DNA from: Candidatus Hebobacterum abditum
GTDB lineage: Bacteria > Armatimonadota > Hebobacteria > Hebobacterales > Hebobacteraceae
NCBI GenBank assembly: GCA_029821875.1
Contig: JALGXW010000013.1
Coordinates: forward strand, 23,587 to 87,586
Reading direction: 5' to 3'
DNA: 64,000 nucleotides
A program made the translations under genes and the position numbers. Below are positions 42,601-49,825 of this stretch, piece by piece. The first letter of the stretch is position 1. Every line of letters starts with the position of its first letter. The notes under the pieces were generated by a model, which was given only the letters and a program-made list of their open reading frames with translations, was not told the origin of the DNA and searched no databases.

Positions 42601-43196
42601 ATGTCACCTGGCGCGAATTGGAAGCGGTCGAATCCTCTGTCTTCATTGGCCGGAGTGGGAGGAAGCGCGCCGTCTATGAAATGGTAGCTGTCCTTGGGCA
42701 GACGCGGCCGGAAGCGCCGGTGGCCGTTGACGAAGAGCTGGCAGAAAGTCCACTCGCCCGTGGCCACGCCTGGGACGGTGAGCTGCCAGTGGCCGTCGGC
42801 CGTCTGCGCGAAGCCCTCCAGGCGCACTCCTCCACTGATGAGAGGCGGGGAGTCTCTGTCGTAGGCCTGGTAGATGATCGGCGCTTGGAGCGTGCCCGAG
42901 TCCGCGGGCGTGAACTCGAGCGTCGCGTCGAGGTAGTAGACACCACCATCGATGCTGACCACAATGGGCGTGGCACGACCGGGCTGCTGGACCATGAGAT
43001 TGCGGACGGCCTGTTGCGCCCGAGGGATGGCGGCGAAGGGGCCGTCCGTGCCTCCGGGATCGGGATAGGCAAGGGTGCCCGACCACACGTCGCTGCCGCT
43101 GGTGGCGACGTAGAAGTCGCTGGGGGACGGCGCCGCGCAGGCAGCGGTGGCGCCAAGCGACGTGACCGCAAGAGCAACGGACAGAGTCCACCTCAT
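39666..43196 (-). CDS. SLH-anchored right-handed parallel beta-helix protein, GH141-like
   Basis: 1,176 residues. The signal MRWTLSVALAVTSLGATAAC is followed by DFYVATSGSDVWSGTLAYPD, the usual N-terminus of secreted parallel beta-helix enzymes. The helix (about residues 80-640) has many N-rung Asn/Gly motifs and is closest to GH141-type proteins (alpha-fucosidase/xylanase reports). A lectin-like jelly-roll (residues 720-890), a PKD domain (AQPTSWLWSFGDGGGSSQQD) and three SLH domains complete it. It likely acts on plant or algal polysaccharide at the cell surface. ATG 43196 is used; an in-frame start at 43349 would put 51 unrelated residues before the signal. Confidence 0.88.
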   Translation of the reverse strand: MRWTLSVALAVTSLGATAACAAPSPSDFYVATSGSDVWSGTLAYPDPGGTDGPFAAIPRAQQAVRNLMVQQPGRATPIVVSIDGGVYYLDATLEFTPADSGTLQAPIIYQAYDRDSPPLISGGVRLEGFAQTADGHWQLTVPGVATGEWTFCQLFVNGHRRFRPRLPKDSYHFIDGALPPTPANEDRGFDRFQFAPGDIRANWHNLNDVEVLVFHYWLMDRLRIASVDEFERAVTFTGPTLAPVAPWWDLAEGRRYIVENVREALSEPGEWYLDNNTGVLTYIPMPGEGLAESVIIAPRLDRLVQFSGNAGAGAWVENITFRDLAFAHTNWVIPSQGYVWWQAESILPGAIVATGTRNCAFEGCTVKQVGDYAIELAGGCRDNRVEDCDLTDLGAGGVKIGEMEIPADTANAARGNVVRDCSITHGGRIHPAAVGVWVGQSPDNRIEHNEIWDFYYSGLSLGWTWGYGPSLCSNNAVEYNNVHLIGQQVLSDMGGIYTLGPSPGTAIRCNRFYDVSGFYYGGWGIYFDEGSSDIVAENNLVYNTRGGGFHQHYGQNNRVTNNILAFDALQQVARTRSEDHLSLTFDHNIVYYEQGSLLGGDWTWTGGNYALDYNCYWDASGGPVTFDGLTLDQWRNERGQDLNSLIADPLFVDPAQYDFALQPGSPALGLGFQPFDLSTAGRTTAPRDPLTTEPLPRAFPEAPPPRPIVDDFEYTRVGQGPRRAIVWEENAQATVRVTDETASSGVHSLKFIDGPGQTYEFNPHIYYVPEAGLSEGLLSGSFAWRLEAGAYGVHEWRDWPTGLPYATGPSLWMRTDGWAWAGGEQLFQIPYGTWMHFVIVCGTGDLADGKWALIADWPGLAAPLRFDDLPCDADFRTLSWYGWSGMATWDATFYIDNINLRQTSTPLVDFSALPTCGPAPLTVSFTDLSAAQPTSWLWSFGDGGGSSQQDPSHGYTEVGYYTVSLTASGAEGSSSREKERHIWVAFPDVPLLPPPQHWSALEVIACATDNIVAGYPDGLYRPDIQVTRAQMAVYVARGLVTPSGDAAIPDPGPPTFTDVPADHWAYRHIEYAASHGVVQGYPDGSYRPASTVDRGQMAVYVARATAAPPGDAGIPSPEPPPTFADVSADHWAYRHIEYAASRGIVPGYPEGYYRPQIVVTRDQMAVYIARGFGLML

Positions 43197-43364
43197 ACTA
43201 CCTATCTCTTGCCATATCGGCCGCGGTAGATGTGGCGCTGAGTTCGGCGCTGGAGCAGCCAGAAGTGGGCGGAAGCTGGACCTATGGGAACAAGGACCGG
43301 TCGTCTCATCGCTGCCTGTCAGCCGCTGGCAGCGGCGCCTGCCGGCCACGCACTCATCGCGCCA

Positions 43365-44021
43365 TCAGAAGAGCCACGCCAGCAGGGAGATTCCGAGGCC
43401 GAGCATCGCCAGTAGAAGCACTGAGGCCAGCACCTTCGCGGGGAGAGAGGCGCGGTTCCCAATCACCACGGTGTCTGCCAATTTGTCGTGGAGCCCCTGG
43501 CGGTCCTTGTCCCAGATGGCGATTGCGAACCCGATGAAGATCGTTGCGGTGCACAACACATACCCGATCCAGCGCACGAATGCACGCCAGTAGGAGACCT
43601 GATTGCCGTTGCGCCGCACGACCCGGAGGCGAAGTAAGCTGTGTCCCAGGGTACGCCCAGTGGAGCCAACCAACACGGTGGAGTAGATGGCCAGCAGCAG
43701 GAGGAAGCTCGTGCTAACAGAGAGGTCGAATCGGGCGAGCACCCAAACGGGAGCCAACACAGCTACACACAGGGTGATAGCGACTCCTGCCGCCCCTAAC
43801 AGGACGGCGTCGACTCCGTACCCGATGGCACGGGTCCACACGTCCGACAGGTCATCTGCGCTCCAGCCTTCCAGAGCACCGGGCGCGCGTCGCGCCTCGC
43901 CGGACTGGTCCTGCGCAGCAGAGCCGCTCACTCCTGCACCGCGAGCAGCCTCTGCGCCGACATCAGACGGGCACTCGCCCGTCACTGCTGAATCCGTCGC
44001 GCTCTCGGTGTCGTCCCGCAT
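43365..44021 (-). CDS. RDD-family membrane protein
   Basis: 218 residues. A 65-residue acidic cytoplasmic N-terminus precedes four TM-like segments. RDD hallmarks are WTRAIGYGVDAVLLGA, STGRTLGHSLLRLRVVRRNG and DKDRQGLHDKLADTVVI. The start is ATG 44021 with GGGGAAGG upstream; the longer frame to 44342 lies inside the cytochrome gene. It follows the multihaem cytochrome by 22 bases, so it is probably in the same operon. RDD proteins are thought to be transporters or membrane scaffolds. Confidence 0.82.
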   Translation of the reverse strand: MRDDTESATDSAVTGECPSDVGAEAARGAGVSGSAAQDQSGEARRAPGALEGWSADDLSDVWTRAIGYGVDAVLLGAAGVAITLCVAVLAPVWVLARFDLSVSTSFLLLLAIYSTVLVGSTGRTLGHSLLRLRVVRRNGNQVSYWRAFVRWIGYVLCTATIFIGFAIAIWDKDRQGLHDKLADTVVIGNRASLPAKVLASVLLLAMLGLGISLLAWLF

Positions 44022-44043
44022 TGCCTTCCCCTTTGATGCCTGC

Positions 44044-45432
44044 CTATTGCCTGTCAGCAGGTTGTTCTCCGTGGCATAGGGCACATGTTTCGCTGTACTC
44101 GTGGCACCGGTAACACACAGACCCGCGCGCGAAGCTCGCCTGCCCCCTATGTTCGAGCATCCAGTCCGAAGGGTGCGGTAGATCAATCCCCCCGTGGCAG
44201 CTAGTGCAGAAGTCCCTGCGATGGCACGTGGCACACATCTCCGCGGCGGGCCCGGCCGCTGCCGGATGTTCTTCGACCCAGTCGCCTGTGTGGGAGGCCG
44301 GCCGCGCTCTGTCGTGACAGCCACTGCAAAAGGACTGCGCATGACACTGGGCGCACTCAGTCAACTGCTTCTGGCCGTGCTTGCGAACCCAGTCGGCGAC
44401 ATGGGTGGCCGGCTTCGCGGTCCGGTGACAATCAGCGCAGAACTCGCTCTGGTGGCAACGCACGCAGCTTTGCCCGTCCAGGAGCGCGGGTCGCCCGTGG
44501 CGGCCTCTCCAGTCCTGCGGGTGGGGCATCTCGACACCGTGACATCGACGGCAGAACTCAGTCTCGTGGCAGCCCGCGCAGTCTCGGGCCCCCGCCTCGA
44601 AATCCGGGCCATGTCGCTTCAGCCAGCCGTTCTTGTGTGAGGCAGGCTGTATCTGGTGACACTCCTGTGAGCAGTTGCCCTCAGATAGGGCCAGCTGTCC
44701 ATGCCCTTCCTCATGGGAGTGGCACTGCTCGCACAGCAGCTCCCCTGCCAGGTGCGGGCCGTGCCGGAAGCGCGCCCCTTTTGCATCATGCGTCCTCGTC
44801 TCCCAGTCCAGGTGGCAGACCGCACACGAGTTCGCCTCGATGGAGGGTCCGTTCTCAGGGGTCCGCAGCGTCCCCGCCGGATGGCAGGTCGTGCACTCGT
44901 GCTTCTCGGCCTCGTGACATCTGAAACAACCATCCATTGTGGGACGGCTGGTGGGGCGGTTGCGTCGGTCGTGAGCAACGTTATAGTGGCACGTCGCGCA
45001 CGTCACTCCCGGGCGCTCCAGATGGGCGGCGTGCGTGATCCGTATCTGGTGGACGTTGTACTTGTAGTCGCGCTGCTCGTCGGTGACGATGTCCCCATGG
45101 CAGTGCACGCACTGGACGCGAACGTTGCCTGAGTCGGCCGAGAACTGGGTCGGCAGAATGCTGTGGCCCTCGCGGTGGCAGTCCACGCAGACAACAGCTT
45201 CCGGGTGCAGGTTCGACTGACCCTCGAAATCGACGCGCTGGTAGCGATGGCAAGACAGACAGAACTGCCTGGCGTGGGTCGTGTATCGAGTCAGGCCCAA
45301 GGCCATGCCGCCCCCCACGGCCGCAATCACACAGGCTGCCCCGACGATCTGCCAGCGCGGCAGCGCCCGCAGCCGTGCAACGATACTCGCGGGATGGAGG
45401 TCAGCGACCGTTACCTTGAACTTCGTGGCCAT
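44044..45432 (-). CDS. membrane-anchored multihaem c-type cytochrome, 19 haem motifs
   Basis: 462 residues with one N-terminal TM (IVGAACVIAAVGGGMALGL) of NapC/NirT style. Eighteen CxxCH motifs and one CxxxCH (CSQECH) give up to 19 haems, about one per 24 residues. In the C-terminal half they form repeated pairs of the form C..CH....FC..CH with HP.DW and HG spacers, indicating internal duplication. It faces the periplasm and lies 66 bases downstream of the molybdopterin subunit on the same strand, so it probably passes electrons to or from that complex. Such long wires are known in extracellular and periplasmic electron transfer; the partner is inferred. Confidence 0.93.
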   Translation of the reverse strand: MATKFKVTVADLHPASIVARLRALPRWQIVGAACVIAAVGGGMALGLTRYTTHARQFCLSCHRYQRVDFEGQSNLHPEAVVCVDCHREGHSILPTQFSADSGNVRVQCVHCHGDIVTDEQRDYKYNVHQIRITHAAHLERPGVTCATCHYNVAHDRRNRPTSRPTMDGCFRCHEAEKHECTTCHPAGTLRTPENGPSIEANSCAVCHLDWETRTHDAKGARFRHGPHLAGELLCEQCHSHEEGHGQLALSEGNCSQECHQIQPASHKNGWLKRHGPDFEAGARDCAGCHETEFCRRCHGVEMPHPQDWRGRHGRPALLDGQSCVRCHQSEFCADCHRTAKPATHVADWVRKHGQKQLTECAQCHAQSFCSGCHDRARPASHTGDWVEEHPAAAGPAAEMCATCHRRDFCTSCHGGIDLPHPSDWMLEHRGQASFARGSVCYRCHEYSETCALCHGEQPADRQ

Positions 45433-45498
45433 CCGTTCCTGTCGTTCCTCACGTCTCCTGCGCCGCCGGGCGGCCTCAGCATGTCGTCTTCGGCACTA

Positions 45499-47853
45499 CT
45501 ACACCCGCTCCACGCGCACCACAGTGTCCATCCAGGCCTGACCTCCACCGATCGGGTCATTGCTGGCGAGCACCGCTCGGTTTGGGCTGACACCCGGCCC
45601 CGCCGCGTGCTCACCGCCCTTCCCCCACCACACGAGGGCCGTCTGTGGTTCCTGACTCCTGAACGGCTTCGCCTGCGCGACGTGCCCGTATCCCCAATGC
45701 CCGCAGCCGTCCCCAACGGCGACCACCTGTGGGTGCACTCCCTCCGTCACCCAAGCCCGCGTCTCAAACTGGCCGGCCCTCGACGTGACCCGCACGTGAT
45801 CGCCCTGCTCGATACCCAGTCGGCGGGCCGTCACCGTGTTGATCCACAATGGGTTGTCATGCACCACCTCGGACAGCCACATCTGGTTGCCCGTCAACCA
45901 GTGGGTGTGCACGTTGAACTGAAACGTGGTCAGGACCAACTCGCCATCGCTCAGGTCTTGGTGCGCTGGGATCGGCGCATACGTGGGCAGCGGGGAGAAG
46001 CCTGCCGCCGCCAGCCGCTCACTGTAGATCTCGAACTTGCCGGAGGGGGTGTCGAATCCTCGGCCCACATAGGATTCGTACTGCGCCCCCGCCTCTGGGT
46101 CGACCCAGAACCCTCGCTCCTGAAGGTAATCCAACCCGCCAGCAGCCACGAGCCTCGGGAGGCTGTCGATTAGCCTCCGTAGGTAGGCCCTGGGAGACGC
46201 GAAATCGAAATGCTGCTCCACACCTCCCCCAACGCGACGTGCCAAGTCAGTCAGTATCTCGGTGATGCCGCGGCACTCTCCGCGGGGGCTCACGAGCGGC
46301 TGGCGCAGGCTAATAAGTGGCACCATCTCGAAGGCGGGTGGGGTCTCGATCTCCCATCTCTCCAGGTAGGTCGCCGATGGTAAGATCAGGTCCGCGAGCT
46401 GCCCCGTCTCGCTGATATGGGTGTCGATGCTTACAGTAAACGGGACCTTCGCCTCGTCCCGCAGCGTCTCGGCAACGCTCTCGCTCTCGGGGGCCGCGTA
46501 GGCCGGATTTGCCCGGTAAAGCATGTAGACCCCGAGCTGGTGTCTGCCCTCCGCCACCATAGGCAGCAATCGCTCGGAGACTCCACGGCTCACCAGGGGA
46601 AACTCTGCCGGCCGAAGCAGCTCCGACTCAACCGTGGGGGCCGGAGGCTCAGTGCCAAACGGGCGGAGTCGGTACTGCCGCGGCAGGCAGTATCCGCCCT
46701 TGATGTCGACGTTGCCGGCCACTGCGTTCAACAGCGCGATGCACCGCTCGTTCTGCACTCCGTTCCAGTGCTTGGTCGACCCCCCAGTAGAGATCGTGGT
46801 CGAGGGCCTCGTGGTGGCGAACTCAAGGGCGATGCGCTTGATGTCTGCCGCGTGCATCCCGCTCTCCCGCGCGGCGACCTCGAGTGTGAACTGGGAGAGG
46901 TGCTGCCTCAGCTCGTCCACGGGGTAGTTGGTCCACTCGGCCAGGAAGCGCTCGTCGTGGAGCCCGGCCTCCATGATCACGTGGGCCATCGCCAGCGCGA
47001 CCAGCCCATCGGTGCCCGGGCGTATCGGGTGCCACTCGTCGGATCGGCCCGCCGTGTTCGAGACCCGGACGTCGAGGGTCACCAGCTTCGCCCGGCTGTG
47101 GACGCGACCATCGAAGAACCGCGCCGAGCGCCCCTCCTGGAGCCGCTGGGCGAAACTGGTGCGGAGCAGATGTGCCTCGTACGGATTTGAGCCGAAGTTG
47201 ACGATGTACTGCGTGTAGGCGACATCGTCGATGTCCAGCTCAGCGCCCCAGGTGAGCTCGTGGGCGAGCTGCTTGTTGACGCCCGCAAGAGGGCGGAAGT
47301 TCAGGCAGTTAGGGCTCCCCACCGCGTGCGTGAACCGTCGTGTCAAGTCGGCTGTCGTGATGTCGCGCTCGGAATGGAAGACGAGCTGCTCAGGCCTTCC
47401 CTCCGCGCGGAGCTCGCGCAGACGCTCCGCGACCTCGTTCAGGGCATCCTCCCAGGAGATCTGTTCGAACTCCCCTTTGCCGCGCGCGCCCACCCGTCGG
47501 AGCGGGTGCAAGACTCGCTCCGGATCGTACAGCAGGTTCAGCCCTGCCTGACCCTTCGCACACAGCCTCCCGCGGCTGTTCGGGTGGTCCGGGTTCCCCC
47601 CCAACTTCATCACATGGCCATCCTCTACGTAGCCGAACAGGCCGCACCGGGCGAAGCATCCCAGGCACGTGCTCGGCACTGTGCGTCGCTCGCGGCCCGT
47701 TGTCCGCGACACTTGCCTGCCGCCGGCCTCGAGCTCCATGCCGCTGGACAGCGGGTGAAACACACCCTCTGTCGTTAGCGCAGCTGCGCCCACTAGGCCC
47801 GCGCGGATGAAATCCCGGCGCGACAACCCCTTCTTCTTCTCTCCCTCACGCAT
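45499..47853 (-). CDS. molybdopterin oxidoreductase catalytic subunit (Psr/Phs/Ttr-like), Tat-exported
   Basis: 784 residues. The Tat signal is LSRRDFIRAGLVGAAAL. The 4Fe-4S site is STCLGCFARCGLFG with a fourth Cys in RGRLCAKGQ. GSPNCLNF supplies a Cys at the position that ligates Mo in polysulfide, thiosulfate and periplasmic nitrate reductases. The C-terminal dinucleotide-binding region has NPLWINTVTARRLGIEQGD. Together with the 4Fe-4S and NrfD subunits upstream this makes a CISM (complex iron-sulfur molybdoenzyme). Sulfur compounds (polysulfide, thiosulfate, tetrathionate) are the likeliest substrates; a Qrc-like quinone reductase role is also possible because of the cytochrome. Confidence 0.92.
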   Translation of the reverse strand: MREGEKKKGLSRRDFIRAGLVGAAALTTEGVFHPLSSGMELEAGGRQVSRTTGRERRTVPSTCLGCFARCGLFGYVEDGHVMKLGGNPDHPNSRGRLCAKGQAGLNLLYDPERVLHPLRRVGARGKGEFEQISWEDALNEVAERLRELRAEGRPEQLVFHSERDITTADLTRRFTHAVGSPNCLNFRPLAGVNKQLAHELTWGAELDIDDVAYTQYIVNFGSNPYEAHLLRTSFAQRLQEGRSARFFDGRVHSRAKLVTLDVRVSNTAGRSDEWHPIRPGTDGLVALAMAHVIMEAGLHDERFLAEWTNYPVDELRQHLSQFTLEVAARESGMHAADIKRIALEFATTRPSTTISTGGSTKHWNGVQNERCIALLNAVAGNVDIKGGYCLPRQYRLRPFGTEPPAPTVESELLRPAEFPLVSRGVSERLLPMVAEGRHQLGVYMLYRANPAYAAPESESVAETLRDEAKVPFTVSIDTHISETGQLADLILPSATYLERWEIETPPAFEMVPLISLRQPLVSPRGECRGITEILTDLARRVGGGVEQHFDFASPRAYLRRLIDSLPRLVAAGGLDYLQERGFWVDPEAGAQYESYVGRGFDTPSGKFEIYSERLAAAGFSPLPTYAPIPAHQDLSDGELVLTTFQFNVHTHWLTGNQMWLSEVVHDNPLWINTVTARRLGIEQGDHVRVTSRAGQFETRAWVTEGVHPQVVAVGDGCGHWGYGHVAQAKPFRSQEPQTALVWWGKGGEHAAGPGVSPNRAVLASNDPIGGGQAWMDTVVRVERV

Positions 47854-47866
47854 TCCAGCGCTCCAT

Positions 47867-48778
47867 TCAGTGCAGCGGCACGCTCTGCCCCGCGAGAACT
47901 ACCACGACGCGCATCACGTACACCCCCACCAGCACGAGGATGGCCGACACGAAAGCTGCCGCGGTGGATCGCCCTGTTCGCGGCCCGAAGAGCAGCGCCA
48001 GCGGCAACAGGCCACCAAGGACTATCTCGACACCCACGAAGAGCAGCGCGAACCGGCCGGCCAGCATCATGTGGGCTACGAACAACTCCTCAGGCCGCGC
48101 CGTCAGTAGCACCAGGACGTCGTTTCCCACGAGGAACAGATCGGCCATGATGAGCCAACCCATCAGTCTCCCAAGCTCCACAATGAGGGCCCGCGCCTGG
48201 GCCTGCTCCTGCAGGGGGCGATTCCGCCGGAACAGCCAGAGCCTGAGTGCGACCACAAGAATCAGCAACGCCACTCCGGATACCATCGCCGATACGATGA
48301 AGAGAGTCGGCATCAGCGCGGTGGACCACAGAGGCCGCTTGCCCAACGCCAGGATGAACCCCGTGTACCCATGGGTGGCAATTGCCAGCGGCACCCCGAT
48401 CACCCCGAATGCCTTGGCCATCCGTCTGTTGTCGCCGAAGAGGAAATAGGCGTAAATCAGCCCTGAGATCGGATACACGGTGAGCAGAAACGAGCCGTAG
48501 GTGATAGGCGAGCCCGGATTCAGGTACACGAAGAGGTGCCAGAACCGCAAAGGCTGCGCCAGGTCAACCATCAGGAAGATGGGGGCGACAGCCAGCAGCA
48601 GCGGCGCCAGAACGGCTCCTATCCTGGCGATGGGCTTGAAGCGCGCCACCCCCCCGACAGTGGCAATTGCCGACATCACGAACGAGCCCGCGCTCAGCCC
48701 CGTCATGTAGAAGTAGGTGGCGATGGGGATCCCGAGGGGCATCTCGTACGGCACATTGTAGACAATCTGTACGTCCAC
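47867..48778 (-). CDS. NrfD/PsrC-family membrane subunit
   Basis: 303 residues, eight hydrophobic helices. Family signs are YEMPLGIPIATYFYMTGLSA and SPITYGSFLLTVYP. The GTG start abuts the stop of the 4Fe-4S gene (no gap), and the catalytic subunit starts 13 bases after its stop. NrfD proteins oxidise or reduce quinols and pass electrons to the 4Fe-4S subunit. No haem b ligands are expected. Inner membrane. Confidence 0.92.
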   Translation of the reverse strand: MDVQIVYNVPYEMPLGIPIATYFYMTGLSAGSFVMSAIATVGGVARFKPIARIGAVLAPLLLAVAPIFLMVDLAQPLRFWHLFVYLNPGSPITYGSFLLTVYPISGLIYAYFLFGDNRRMAKAFGVIGVPLAIATHGYTGFILALGKRPLWSTALMPTLFIVSAMVSGVALLILVVALRLWLFRRNRPLQEQAQARALIVELGRLMGWLIMADLFLVGNDVLVLLTARPEELFVAHMMLAGRFALLFVGVEIVLGGLLPLALLFGPRTGRSTAAAFVSAILVLVGVYVMRVVVVLAGQSVPLH

Positions 48779-49426
48779 CTATGCTTCCTCGGCCCCCTTC
48801 ATCGGGTCCATCGCGTCCAGGTCGGCTCCGACATAGAACACTCGCGGATCAGTGCCCATCTCGGGCTTGAGCACGTGCACCGGGTTGGTCGCCAGCACCT
48901 GCGCGATCTCACTGTTAGGATCGTTCATGTCTCCGAAGATGCGTGCCCGGCCGAGGCATGTCTCCACACACGCTGGCAGCAGGCCCGCATCGACCCGGTG
49001 ATCGCAGAAAGTGCACTTCTGAACGATGCGCTTCAGCGGGTTGATGTGCCGCACATCATACGGGCAGGAGGCCATACAGTACTTGCACCCGATGCAGCGA
49101 TGGGGGTTGACCATCACGATCCCGTCGTCCCGCTGCCAGGTTGCCTCCACGGGGCAGTTTCGCAGGCAGATTGGGTTCTCGCAGTTGTTGCACAAGCAAG
49201 GGAGGAATGATCGACTCACATTCGGGTAGTGGCCCTTCTGGATGATCTTCACCCAGGAGCGGAACACGCCCAAGGGCACGTCGTTCTCGGCTTTGCATGC
49301 GATCGAGCAGGAATGGCAGCCAATGCACCGACGCAGATCGATGACCATCGCGTAGCGCACTCGTCGCTTGACCTCACCGGCCTCATGGGCTTGCTCGGCC
49401 GTCTGTCCTGATGCCCTCGTGACCAT
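48779..49426 (-). CDS. 4Fe-4S ferredoxin-type electron-transfer subunit (PsrB/DmsB-like)
   Basis: 215 residues. Four iron-sulfur cluster motifs are visible: CIGCHSCSIACK, CNNCENPICLRNCP, CIGCKYCMASCP and CTFCDHR...C..TC. This four-cluster layout is standard for the wire between NrfD-type and Mo subunits. It has no signal peptide and is presumably co-exported with the Tat-bearing catalytic subunit. It is first in the operon; GGGGAG precedes ATG 49426, and a palindromic site lies 33 bases further upstream. Confidence 0.93.
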   Translation of the reverse strand: MVTRASGQTAEQAHEAGEVKRRVRYAMVIDLRRCIGCHSCSIACKAENDVPLGVFRSWVKIIQKGHYPNVSRSFLPCLCNNCENPICLRNCPVEATWQRDDGIVMVNPHRCIGCKYCMASCPYDVRHINPLKRIVQKCTFCDHRVDAGLLPACVETCLGRARIFGDMNDPNSEIAQVLATNPVHVLKPEMGTDPRVFYVGADLDAMDPMKGAEEA

Positions 49427-49458
49427 GCTGTCTCCCCGTTCGCACCGACCCCACGAGA

Positions 49459-49478
49459 TTAGTGCCGAATGGCACTAA
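49459..49478. promoter_or_regulatory. operator-like palindrome upstream of the Mo operon
   Basis: TTAGTGCC-GAAT-GGCACTAA is an exact 8-bp inverted repeat around a non-palindromic centre. It lies between the 4Fe-4S gene start (49426) and the dispersed element. Arm length and spacing suit a dimeric repressor or activator site, possibly of a sulfur- or redox-responsive regulator. It could also fold as a hairpin. Confidence 0.6.
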
Positions 49479-49495
49479 CTCCTTCTCGCGCTGCA

Positions 49496-49768
49496 TGTAG
49501 TGGTCACACGGCCATGGAACCGCCCTGAGAGCCATTCCTGATCTGCTAGCGGTGCTTGCGGGCCGACAGGATTACCGAGGATCGAACCGGCTGTGACGCT
49601 CTCTGCTGCGAAGGGGGCGTCCTGCCTGCGCTCTGTCCGGCCGGCCCATTGAGTCGGTCCTCAGCACAAGTGGAACGGTCTCACCACTGACAGACCTCGC
49701 ATGTTCCGCCAGTCAGGCTGACGCCGAGAGCGGCCTTGGGGCGGCTCTACGCTGATCGGACCGCCACA
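49496..49768. mobile_element. MITE-like dispersed element, copy 2
   Basis: The partner of 13928-14206, 273 bp. Its left end TGTAGTGGTCA is identical; the right end is more diverged (GGACCGCCACA). It lies upstream of the Mo operon and downstream of the iorB-like gene, so an insertion here could have separated or altered the promoter. Confidence 0.7.
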
Positions 49769-49825
49769 GCCGGGCCCATCGGGGTCGAGGCCCGCACTCC
49801 CACCCGACAGGCACGACTGGCGAGA

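Noticed and set aside
40689..43229. 846-codon plus-strand frame over the beta-helix gene
   Set aside because: A Val/Gly/Arg-rich antisense frame of a repeat protein; no start signal or fold.
43365..44342. Longer 325-codon start for the RDD gene
   Set aside because: The first 107 codons lie inside the multihaem cytochrome gene; ATG 44021 has its own ribosome site.
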